Below, in pieces: positions 56,739 to 64,000 of a DNA stretch of 64,000 nt. How positions within the stretch are numbered: position 1 is the first letter of the stretch; the number at the start of each line of letters is the position of its first letter. Source of the DNA: Gracilibacillus salitolerans (GTDB lineage: Bacteria; Bacillota; Bacilli; Bacillales; Amphibacillaceae). The position numbers and the translations under genes were made by a program. The notes below the pieces were generated by a model. The model did no database searches and was not told the DNA's origin. It saw nothing but the letters and a program-made list of their open reading frames with translations. Where the stretch lies: NCBI RefSeq assembly GCF_009650095.1, contig NZ_CP045915.1, forward strand, positions 992,001-1,056,000, in the 5' to 3' direction.

Positions 56739-56906
56739 CTATCTTTGAAGGTTAGGATTTTCTTTTTTTGCTTCTTTTACTTTAGGTTTTCGATATCCAC
56801 CAGCAATATCTGCTTTTTTAAATTCTTTTGCATAAATGACTTCCTGAGCGGCTGATGGTTCGTTCCCATTTCCTCCTATAGGTTGATACTGTGTTTTTTT
56901 GGACAT
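56739..56906 (-). CDS. Small basic hypothetical protein (55 aa)
   Basis: Starts at ATG 56906 with AAAGG nine bases upstream; the alternative ATG codons at 56915 and further out are too near or lack a site. The protein is hydrophilic, starts KKTQYQPIGGNGNEPSAAQE and continues with VIYAKEFKKADIAGGYRKPK, ending in a Lys/Glu/Asn-rich tail. No family recognised. A terminator hairpin follows, which supports a real transcription unit. Confidence 0.5.
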   Translation of the reverse strand: MSKKTQYQPIGGNGNEPSAAQEVIYAKEFKKADIAGGYRKPKVKEAKKENPNLQR

Positions 56907-56972
56907 AGTGCTCATCCTTTCTATTGGAATTGGGTTATATAAATATGTACCCTTTATATCCAAGTGATAAAC

Positions 56973-57108
56973 ATGGGCTTTACTAAGTTTAATATGCTAA
57001 CAATACAACAGAGCTGGTACTACGTCCTAGATTGTTAGAATTAATAGATATGGGATTAAACAGAAAAATATCCCTCCTATCTTTACCTGCTGGTTTTGGT
57101 AAAAACAA
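56973..57108 (+). pseudogene. N-terminal fragment of a MalT-like LuxR-family regulator
   Basis: ATG 56973 gives FTKFNM, then after a frameshift near 57008 the reading continues TELVLRPRLLELIDMGLNRK and ISLLSLPAGFGKNN, matching the N-terminal P-loop segment of MalT-like regulators (typically RPRL...SAPAGFGKTT). The Thr after the P-loop Lys is Asn here and the protein ends, replaced by IS3-like sequence. Clearly decayed. Confidence 0.6.
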
Positions 57109-57119
57109 CGCCAGAAAGC

Positions 57120-57194
57120 ATGCAATCCGCTTATCACTACCAAAATAGACTAAGCGGTTTTAGCCCTAAGGAATATAGAGCTAAAATCGCTTAA
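57120..57194 (+). pseudogene. C-terminal scrap of an IS3-family transposase (OrfB)
   Basis: 25 codons read YHYQNRLSGFSPKEYRAKIA and a stop. This is the usual end of IS3-type OrfB (YNxxRxQxxLxGxSPxEYR). About 40 bp downstream, GTCTACTTGATAGGGTCAGTTCA resembles the terminal sequence seen after such genes (57218-57240, given here in part: CTACTTGATAGGGTCAG). The rest of the element is missing. Confidence 0.6.
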
Positions 57195-57327
57195 ATTATT
57201 TCTAATGTTTCCACTGTCTACTTGATAGGGTCAGTTCATTATTGGAGCGTTACACTCATTTAAATTACTGGGGACTTGTCCCAGCCTCTTCTGAACTCTA
57301 GTCAAGTGTTTTTTAGTTAATTTTTCT

Positions 57328-60111
57328 CTACTCCTGGCTCGTCCATAGTTTAATATTATCGAAATAAACGGTCCCTATTTGATAGCTTGTTGTATATGCA
57401 TAAATACGTACATATGCAGCATTTTCAGGAGCTACACCTTGCGTCATAACTTCCTCCCATTGTCCAAGCATGCTTTCAAAATGATTGGCATAATTAGCGA
57501 CTTGGTTCCCATCATTATCATAAAAGCGTAATAGAAAGCTTGCTGAACCTGTTTCAGTGAAGGCTTGGGTTGTTGCTGTATATTCAACACCAGGTTCAAC
57601 ATCTATTTTATCACTGTATAGTGCAACAGATGCAGTTCTTACAGTATCTTCAATTTTCAAACTGTTGTTACCACTGAAATTGCGTTCATCTGTAACTTCG
57701 TAGTAATGCTCTTCATCTACTTGAAATGCAGATGTCCATCCGGGGATAGTCTCATCTGTCAAAGGTTCCTCAAAGTCGGGGTTTATTAACGCTTCGAAAT
57801 TCCGTGGTGGTTGCTCTTCTCCAGATAATAAGGTTTCTATAAGATTTTCGACTTTAGTATTCAATATATTCTTTGCGTCATTTGAAATGAATTCAGATAT
57901 AGATTCTTTGTTCAGGTATTTAATTAAGTCATTTAGATGTTTAACCGCCTGGTTTATTTTATCCTGTTTTAAATGATGTTTCGCTTGTTTTAACTTATTA
58001 GTCAGTTCAGCATAGACGGGTTGCTTGATATCTTCTGATGCGTGATAACGGTCAATAATTTCCTGTACAAGATTTACACTGGTTACTTCTACCTTGTAAA
58101 GAAATGTTCGATTAGACGGAAGAGAATAGTATATGTTTCCGTCAACTCCTATAGTAAAAGATTTAGCCTCCGTGATCTTTTGACTGACTAGGGTTTCAGG
58201 ATCGATGGCAGTTAGATTATTATCAAACTTTGCATATAGTATACCGTTTGACCATTCTAGATCAATCGTTTGCCAGTCACTGTAATTAAGAGCCCCATCA
58301 GGATAAATCTTTTTGCTTTTTACAACGTCTAACGTGTCGGGATCCAAGGCAAAAATAATGTTATTTGCAGCACCCCATAATAAACCATCTTTATTAAAGG
58401 TTAAGTCGCCAATCGTTTGAGGATTGTCTATACCTTCGATTGATAACGATATTTCTTCTGTTTTCTGTTCATTTTCTACATCCCACTTAAAAATTTTGGC
58501 TTGTTCAGCAACTGGATCTATTCCCAAACCGCCGTTAACAGTCGTGGAACCATAAATAATACCATCTTTATAGACTATGCTAGCAATGCTTTGATTTTCT
58601 ACTATATTTCGATAAACAGTTGGGTTGGTTTGTTCCCCAGTTTGGTCATATATGGTCAGAGCTCCACCTAACTTGCCATAATCGGGAATACTACCGATAA
58701 ACGTCTTTCCATCTCCGCTGGTTATATCACTGATTCTATCTTGATCTTCTCCAACTTTGAACAATTGTTTAGGATTATTTTCACCTGGTTCTTCTTTTGT
58801 ATCATATTCAAAAATTCTTGCCCCAGGATAAACACCAAATAGCATTTTATCTCCAACATAATTGATGCTATCCCCCTGTCCTAAATTAAAAGAGACAGTC
58901 GAATTGTCAATTGGATTATAGATAGCTCCCTCTGTTGCTTGTGTACCACTAATATATATATTTCCATCTGGACCGCTCTTTATTTTATTCATAATTGCTG
59001 GCGTGCCTGGTACTAAAGAAGGGCGCTCGATAACCTGATTAGTTTCTATATTAAATATTGTTACACTTCCACTCCAGTTAATGGTAACGAGACTTTTACC
59101 AGGTAGATCGGGGTCGCTTAATTCTACCCAATCAGCTCCTCGCAGGCCACTGTTATATCTCATACCTGTGTCACTTATCTCCAGTGTGTTTAAATCGATT
59201 GACATGAACTTATCATCTTGTGTCATGTAATACACTAATCCATTATATGACTGTTCTTCAACATGCAAACCTCTTACGTTTGGAACGATAACATCAAGCC
59301 ACTCTTGAGTTTGTGTATCATAAATGTAGCCATTGTTGGTGTTTTTATACCTGATAAACAAATAGCGATTATCCACTCTATCCATGTCGTATACGGTGCC
59401 TGTCTCATCTAAAGATGCAGCAATATCTGATTTCTCTCCAGTTGCAACATTATATTTAATTATTTTGTCCTTAGCAGTTCCGGCATAAATATTTCCCTCA
59501 ATATAAGCGATTGATCGAATATATTGTTTTGAAGACTCATTGATCATTTTTCCATAATCTGTAACTTCCTCGTTTTCTGTATTAAATTTGTAAACGTTTC
59601 CTCCAGGGTAGGTTCCTACATATACATTTCCTTCAGCATCCGATGTTATCGAATAAGGGAAAGTTTGACCTGGGAAGGTAGCAATAACCTTTGCATCTTT
59701 TGTTTCAGGGGAATACTTCCAAAGTTTTGCACCTCCGCCAATAGTAGCTATATACAAGTCACCATCGACTGTTACTTCATGTGCCCATGTACTTTCGGCA
59801 CCATCAAGAGTAATTGTCCTTAGCAATTCATCATTATCCAAATCAATTACATTTAGTTCGGCAGGTATGCCTTTAGCTGTAGTGTACATGACGTTATGAC
59901 CATCTTCTTTTCCCACGGCCCCATCGAAGATACTAACCGTTCCTGTAAGCGGTGCCAATAATTGTTCAGGTTCCCCGTAAGTAGTGTTAGCAAGTTCTGT
60001 TGCATCCTGCTCCGGTTCTGCTAGTGTAAGGGAGGGAAATCCTGCTAAAACAAGTACTAATAAGCTCGCTATTAAATAGTACCATTTGCTTGAAATCGGC
60101 TGATCTTTCAT
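57328..60111 (-). CDS. Large secreted protein: beta-propeller, FIMAH domain and C-terminal CBM
   Basis: 927 residues. Signal peptide at 1-31 (LIASLLVLVLAGFPSLTLA). Residues ~40-680 contain repeated strand patterns such as GNVYVGTYPGGNVYKFNTE, GNIYAGTAKDKIIKYNV and GNIYISGTQATEGAIYNP, a beta-propeller of seven or more blades. Residues ~685-770 are helical and match the FIMAH linker domain (EIIDRYHASEDI, AVKHLNDLIKYL). Residues ~780-927 look like a family 4/9-type carbohydrate-binding module (NPDFEEPLTDETIPGW, VYFDNIKLW). Similar propeller proteins act as polysaccharide lyases or binding proteins; the activity is not deducible. ATG 60111 has GGAGAGATA upstream. Confidence 0.75.
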   Translation of the reverse strand: MKDQPISSKWYYLIASLLVLVLAGFPSLTLAEPEQDATELANTTYGEPEQLLAPLTGTVSIFDGAVGKEDGHNVMYTTAKGIPAELNVIDLDNDELLRTITLDGAESTWAHEVTVDGDLYIATIGGGAKLWKYSPETKDAKVIATFPGQTFPYSITSDAEGNVYVGTYPGGNVYKFNTENEEVTDYGKMINESSKQYIRSIAYIEGNIYAGTAKDKIIKYNVATGEKSDIAASLDETGTVYDMDRVDNRYLFIRYKNTNNGYIYDTQTQEWLDVIVPNVRGLHVEEQSYNGLVYYMTQDDKFMSIDLNTLEISDTGMRYNSGLRGADWVELSDPDLPGKSLVTINWSGSVTIFNIETNQVIERPSLVPGTPAIMNKIKSGPDGNIYISGTQATEGAIYNPIDNSTVSFNLGQGDSINYVGDKMLFGVYPGARIFEYDTKEEPGENNPKQLFKVGEDQDRISDITSGDGKTFIGSIPDYGKLGGALTIYDQTGEQTNPTVYRNIVENQSIASIVYKDGIIYGSTTVNGGLGIDPVAEQAKIFKWDVENEQKTEEISLSIEGIDNPQTIGDLTFNKDGLLWGAANNIIFALDPDTLDVVKSKKIYPDGALNYSDWQTIDLEWSNGILYAKFDNNLTAIDPETLVSQKITEAKSFTIGVDGNIYYSLPSNRTFLYKVEVTSVNLVQEIIDRYHASEDIKQPVYAELTNKLKQAKHHLKQDKINQAVKHLNDLIKYLNKESISEFISNDAKNILNTKVENLIETLLSGEEQPPRNFEALINPDFEEPLTDETIPGWTSAFQVDEEHYYEVTDERNFSGNNSLKIEDTVRTASVALYSDKIDVEPGVEYTATTQAFTETGSASFLLRFYDNDGNQVANYANHFESMLGQWEEVMTQGVAPENAAYVRIYAYTTSYQIGTVYFDNIKLWTSQE

Positions 60112-60427
60112 TTAATATCTCTCCTCATTATTATGATATTATGAATGTATAATCCCTTTTACTTCACATGTGAAACTCTACTGCTTTAGAAATTAAGACT
60201 TGGAGATTCAGTAAGTTCTTTAATCGATTGTTAATAATTAAACCTTAACTTTATTCACCTCCGATTATTGGATTTTACTACTTCGGTTGTTGATTCTTCT
60301 TGGTTAGCGCTTTCAATTTTGTTTCTAATAATATTTTTAGCTAAGTAACGGCTTAAAACAAGTCTTTTAAGAGTCCTTATGTTGATTGGGAAAAATGTAC
60401 TACATAAAATATTGAAAAAGATCCAAC
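60112..60427. other. Upstream region of the large secreted gene, with cre box
   Basis: No gene is called. A 55-codon minus-strand frame (from about 60419 to TGA 60255-60257) starts inside the YesL-like gene's terminator and has no start or recognisable family. A strong cre box is at 60301-60316. A small hairpin CAACCT/AGGTTG with T run near 60412-60440 ends the YesL-like gene. Confidence 0.5.
60301..60316 (-). promoter_or_regulatory. CcpA cre box upstream of the large secreted gene
   Basis: Minus strand TTGAAAGCGCTAACCA matches the cre consensus WTGNAANCGNWNNCAW at every defined position except one. It lies about 190 bp before the start codon at 60111, consistent with carbon catabolite control. 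Confidence 0.6.
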
Positions 60428-61051
60428 CTATGAGGTTGAATCTTTCCTGCGCTCAATTCTCCTAAAAGCTTTAAAACTAGTCCAGGTTATCACAACTGCT
60501 ATTACACTACCGCTAAATAACGGAATCATTCCTGGAAGAAGTGTGATTGCAAAATATATTAATATAATCGATACAGCAATTAATAGTGTTTCAATTGGGG
60601 AGGTTATGGCAATTAAAAAAGATTGTTTGATATATTGAAAGAATCTTAGATCAAAATGCACGAATACTGGAAAGAAAAATAACAAGGTAACAGCGTAGGA
60701 AACTAGAATGAAAATAAACACAGGAAGTAAATAAACCAACTTACCATCGTTTAGCTGAAGAAAAGTAAAGTCGTAATACAGGATGTAACCGATAAGAATA
60801 AATAATAAACCGAAGCCATTGGCCTTTATAAACTCCGTACGGAAAACTATCCAAAATACAGGGAAGATTTTAACATTATTCTCCTTGCGTATCCACTTGC
60901 GGACAATCGTAAACATGGCCACTGTAGCCGGAAACAGTCCGAAAATCACTAGTCCTACTATGGTAAATAATATCCAGAGTATATTTATGTAAGCCAATTT
61001 AATCATCCAAATAGCAGCGGTATTAAACTTTACCCACCCACCGAATGTCAT
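60428..61051 (-). CDS. YesL-like DUF624 membrane protein
   Basis: 207 residues with five membrane helices. The N terminus (WVKFNTAAIWMIKLAYINIL) and GLFPATVAMFTIVRKWIRKE are typical of the YesL/DUF624 family, which accompanies YesMN-type regulators and ABC sugar importers of plant-polysaccharide loci. Exact function unknown. It precedes the secreted propeller gene on the same strand with a terminator-like hairpin between, so the two need not be co-transcribed. Confidence 0.85.
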   Translation of the reverse strand: MTFGGWVKFNTAAIWMIKLAYINILWILFTIVGLVIFGLFPATVAMFTIVRKWIRKENNVKIFPVFWIVFRTEFIKANGFGLLFILIGYILYYDFTFLQLNDGKLVYLLPVFIFILVSYAVTLLFFFPVFVHFDLRFFQYIKQSFLIAITSPIETLLIAVSIILIYFAITLLPGMIPLFSGSVIAVVITWTSFKAFRRIERRKDSTS

Positions 61052-61452
61052 ATAATTCCCCCTTTATTTAAGCTAGAAGCATATTATTGTTTTCCACAAA
61101 CTTACTATTTTTTTCATTCATTATATGGGTGTCCCAAAATCGTGTCAACAAGATTAAAATGCTCAATTGTCTCACTCCGTAAAAATTCATTTTATTAAAG
61201 ACACTTTAGAGACTTGTCTCTACATGAAAAAGAACATAGAATAAAATAGCAAGGCAATGATATTCTAAAAAATTTGTAAAGTGTTTGCTGCTGAAAAAAT
61301 CTATTTCCGCATAAATGATAGCGCTTTCTGATTATACAATAAATTACATCTCGAATAATTATGCGGGGATTCTAAGGTGGTGTCTGTCCATTTAAAACAG
61401 TGTCTCGTATCTCATGAAACAAATTAATGAAAAAGAGAGGGGTTTAATTAAT
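61052..61452. other. Divergent intergenic region
   Basis: AT-rich spacer between the YesL-like gene and the ABC operon. A cre-like TTCTGATAGCGC-type site is present: ATGATAGCGCTTTCTG at 61315-61330, whose minus-strand reading CAGAAAGCGCTATCAT fits the cre consensus at all but two defined positions. No gene is seen. Confidence 0.4.
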
Positions 61453-62697
61453 ATGAAGAAGAAAATTAGCATTCTTGTATTATTTATTATCTTGGGAGCT
61501 GTATTAGTAGCCTGTAATTCGGATGAAGATACTTCTGCAACTGAAGAAGAAATATCTGGGGAAATAACGGTTTGGGTTCATCCATACACATCAGATTCAA
61601 ATGCAGAAGAAGCTATGTGGGAGGAAATCGTAGCATCTTATGAAGAAGAATTCGATGCAACAGTAACTATTGAAACAATTCCTTGGTCTAATAGGGACCA
61701 GAAAATACTTACTGCTCTAGCGGCTAATAATGGCCCGGACGTATTTTACGCTATCCCGGATCAAATGCCCCAATATGCAGATGAGGGAATGTTATTAGAG
61801 CTTGATCCCTATTTGGAAGACAATGAAATGGATGACTTTGTTGATAGTGCACTTGTTTCAACAAAGTGGCAGGATAAAACGTATGGCTTACCAATTTTGC
61901 AGGAAGCATATACCTTTTTTTACAATGTTGATGTAGTTAAAGCGATTGGTAAGGATCCTGAAAATTTACCAACAACGTGGAGTGAATTTGAAGAGTGGGC
62001 AAAAGCAGCAAAAGAAGAAGGATACTATGCATATAGCTATCAAGGCGGAGGATCCATGAATGGAACATTATATCCTTTCATTTGGCAAGCAGGTGGAAAA
62101 GTTATAACAGAAGATGATGAAGTAATGATAAATAATGTGGAAAGTGTAAAAGCTTTTGAGTTCGTCAATAACATGTATGAAAAAAATTGGATTCCTGAAG
62201 ATTCAATTACTGCTATGAATCATGACGCAATTTGGAATGCGGGAGAGATGTTAGCTGTACTGGGTTCAGGCATCTCATTAACGAATTTACAGGAAAGTGG
62301 TTTGGATTTCGTGATTGCACCACCTCTTAAAAATAAGGAGCAAAAAACATACGGTACCACAGGGATGTTCGTTGTTCCAACAAATAGTGACAATCCTAAT
62401 GCAGCAGCAGAATTTGTAAAGACAGTTACCAATGCAGAAAATCAAAGGAAATTTAATACAATCACTCAATATATCCCTACTAGGGAATCTGCAAAAAATA
62501 TTTTTGATGATCAGCAGTATTTAAAACAACTATCAGAATACACACAATATGCTTTACCTGGAGTGATTCATCCAAAGGGGCGTAACATAATGCCGATGAT
62601 CCAAGCTGAAGTGCAAACGATGATGGAAGGAGAAAAAACTCCACAAGAGGCTGCAGATGCAGCAGCAGAAGCTATAGAGGCTGAAATTGCCAAATAA
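61453..62697 (+). CDS. Extracellular sugar-binding lipoprotein of a second ABC importer
   Basis: 414 residues. Signal with lipobox LVACNSD; family 1 solute-binding features include EITVWVHPYTSDSN, GPDVFYAIPDQMPQYA, LPILQEAYTFFYNVD and TTWSEFEEWAKAAKEEG. GAGAGGGG lies ten bases before ATG 61453; the ATG at 61414 has no site. It delivers a sugar to the permeases encoded downstream. A 180-bp gap with no clear terminator separates it from the first permease. Confidence 0.9.
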   Translation: MKKKISILVLFIILGAVLVACNSDEDTSATEEEISGEITVWVHPYTSDSNAEEAMWEEIVASYEEEFDATVTIETIPWSNRDQKILTALAANNGPDVFYAIPDQMPQYADEGMLLELDPYLEDNEMDDFVDSALVSTKWQDKTYGLPILQEAYTFFYNVDVVKAIGKDPENLPTTWSEFEEWAKAAKEEGYYAYSYQGGGSMNGTLYPFIWQAGGKVITEDDEVMINNVESVKAFEFVNNMYEKNWIPEDSITAMNHDAIWNAGEMLAVLGSGISLTNLQESGLDFVIAPPLKNKEQKTYGTTGMFVVPTNSDNPNAAAEFVKTVTNAENQRKFNTITQYIPTRESAKNIFDDQQYLKQLSEYTQYALPGVIHPKGRNIMPMIQAEVQTMMEGEKTPQEAADAAAEAIEAEIAK

Positions 62698-62875
62698 TAT
62701 GGTATAGATAGAACAGGGAGTTTGGCTGATGCTTCTAGTAATGGATATTTTCAGATTTTATTGTTATTAAATAAAGAAGCCATGCAACGTCTTGTCCACT
62801 GCAATTGATGAACCATTGTCCTTACTAAAAGAATTTTAGTCAAATTCTCTGTTAATAACTTACAATTGAAATAAG

Positions 62876-63898
62876 GTGATTACACTGAATAATGTAGATA
62901 AGATCAACGAAGAAATGGAATACCATTATAAAAAGAATCTCTCTTTAAAAGACCGGTTGAAGAGAAATAAAGATAGTTATTCTAATTTCAATAAGCCAAA
63001 GCAGCCATTTAAAGAAAGAGTGAAAAAGCAATGGGATCGAAATGCGATTGTATATATTTTTCTTGTACCTACATTAATTCATTTCTTGATTTTTCAAGTA
63101 TTCCCATTTGCGTTCAGCTTTGTTCTGACATTTATGGATTGGAAAGTAATTGGTGATCCAGAATTTGTGGGATTTAAACATTGGATAGCGTTTATAAATG
63201 ATAAATTAGCTTGGAGAGCAATTTGGAATACCATACTATTTTCCATTTATTATATCGTACCTACTATGGCACTTGGATTGATCTTAGCTTTAATCATTAA
63301 CTCAGGGGTGAAAGCGGCAGGGTTGTTTAAAGGAATCTTTTTCTTACCAGTAGTTACATCCTTTGTAATTATAGCTGGTATCTGGGGATGGTTATTCCGA
63401 GGTACAGAATCAGGCATGGTGAACTATCTGTTAAGTTTCCTTGGAATAGATACTCAATTATTTTTAGCAGACTCTGGTCAGGCTCTAATGGTGTTGGCAG
63501 GATTAAGTATCTTTAAGGTTGCCGGAAGTACAATGATCTATTATTTTGCAGGGCTGCAATCAGTTGATAGACAACTGTATGAAGCAGCACGGATAGATGG
63601 AGCAACTCCTTTACGGATATTTTGGACAATAACCTTTCCGTTGCTAAAGCCGATCCATTTTTACGTGGCCATTATTACAACTATAGGTTCCTTCCAGATT
63701 TTCGATTCCACATTTTTACTTACAGGTGGAGGACCAAATTACTCAACAACGACAATTGTATTCTACTTATACCAACAAGGGTTTGCTGGTCTTAACTTAA
63801 GCTATGGTGCTGTTTTATCCTATGTATTGTTCTTTATAATTTTGGTTATTTCACTAATCCAAAGAAAGTATTTGGGACAAGAGACGAATTATTATTAA
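62876..63898 (+). CDS. Sugar ABC transporter permease (MalF/UgpA type)
   Basis: 340 residues, with an unusual ~50-residue basic N-terminal extension (KRNKDSYSNFNKPKQPFKER) before the six membrane helices. EAA loop YEAARIDGATPLRIFWTITF. The start is uncertain: GTG 62876 is embedded in AAATAAGGTGATT, and no later ATG has a better site until inside the extension. Followed 34 bp later by the next permease. Confidence 0.88.
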   Translation: MITLNNVDKINEEMEYHYKKNLSLKDRLKRNKDSYSNFNKPKQPFKERVKKQWDRNAIVYIFLVPTLIHFLIFQVFPFAFSFVLTFMDWKVIGDPEFVGFKHWIAFINDKLAWRAIWNTILFSIYYIVPTMALGLILALIINSGVKAAGLFKGIFFLPVVTSFVIIAGIWGWLFRGTESGMVNYLLSFLGIDTQLFLADSGQALMVLAGLSIFKVAGSTMIYYFAGLQSVDRQLYEAARIDGATPLRIFWTITFPLLKPIHFYVAIITTIGSFQIFDSTFLLTGGGPNYSTTTIVFYLYQQGFAGLNLSYGAVLSYVLFFIILVISLIQRKYLGQETNYY

Positions 63899-63932
63899 TC
63901 AGCAGGTCTTACAGGAAGGGAGATTAGAGAAT

Positions 63933-64000
63933 TGAAAAAAACGATCACATATACAGCACTGTTCCTATTAGCCTTTTGTTTTCTCCTGCCGTTTATTATT
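63933..64000 (+). CDS. Sugar ABC transporter permease (MalG/UgpE type), N-terminal fragment
   Basis: Starts at TTG 63933 after GGAAGGGAGA. The first 22 residues (LKKTITYTALFLLAFCFLLP) form a charged start and first membrane helix, as in the second permease of carbohydrate importers. The gene runs off the right edge. Confidence 0.7.

Noticed and set aside
56481..56855. 124-codon frame on the plus strand
   Set aside because: The second half is a Phe-rich reading antisense to the better-supported small gene at 56739-56906, and no family is recognised.
60255..60419. Minus-strand 55-codon tail after the YesL-like gene
   Set aside because: It has no start codon or ribosome site and begins inside a hairpin; it could be the end of a lost gene but nothing supports it.

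Overview
The window is AT-rich and has the gene families and gene order of a Gram-positive endospore former of the Bacillaceae. The main evidence is a gamma-type SASP gene, PerR/YgzB/YgxA in front of an rRNA operon, and runs matching the Bacillus subtilis order yfhF-recX-yfhH-yfhJ-yfhP-mutY-sspE-ygaC-ygaD-ygaE-hemL(gsaB)-bcp(ygaF)-perR-ygzB-ygxA-rrnD-trnD. A halotolerant genus such as Gracilibacillus or a relative is my best guess. That is an inference from general appearance, not from a database match.

Layout. (1) 1-8.3 kb is accessory: an ABC-2 permease end, a lone tRNA-Ala, two copies of a ~180-bp repeat bracketing a frameshifted nuclease-like gene, an SDR/Rrf2 divergent pair, alanine dehydrogenase, a frameshifted membrane gene, a DUF1450/SufR-like divergent pair, and an LrgAB-type pair. 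It also holds a dense DnaA-box cluster and a GNAT gene whose leader has tRNA-like arms and alternative pairings around the Shine-Dalgarno. (2) 8.3-30.7 kb is the conserved yfh/yga backbone. Compared with B. subtilis it carries extra genes: an MFS pump, DUF3231 and DUF2512 proteins, a Bce-type peptide-antibiotic sensing/detoxification module, an ion channel and a cobalamin adenosyltransferase. (3) 30.8-37.5 kb is a complete rRNA operon (two promoters, 16S, 23S, 5S) followed by 14 tRNA genes and a terminator. (4) 37.5-50.8 kb is an amino-sugar catabolic locus: YesMN-type two-component system, lipoprotein plus two permeases without their own ATPase, sugar isomerase-like protein, two Gfo/Idh/MocA oxidoreductases, NagB- and NagA-like enzymes, a decayed GH20 gene and a secreted GH18-like protein with a truncated second copy. 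(5) 50.8-57.3 kb holds scattered genes, a SAM-riboswitch-controlled metNIQ operon and decayed gene fragments. (6) 57.3-64 kb is a second carbohydrate locus: a large secreted propeller-FIMAH-CBM protein, a YesL-like protein and another ABC importer running off the end.

How the parts work together. Region 4 reads as one pathway: sense an extracellular sugar (YesMN), import it (lipoprotein and permeases, probably with a shared MsmX-type ATPase), oxidise, rearrange and reduce it (two Gfo/Idh/MocA proteins plus the isomerase/lyase fold), then feed amino-sugar phosphate into glycolysis (NagA, NagB). The backbone supplies DNA repair (RecX, MutY), peroxide defence (PerR, Bcp), heme synthesis (HemL) and envelope defence (Bce module). 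The most unusual items are the GNAT leader RNA, the DnaA-box cluster next to it, the amino-sugar locus, and the symmetrical repeat pair at the left end.
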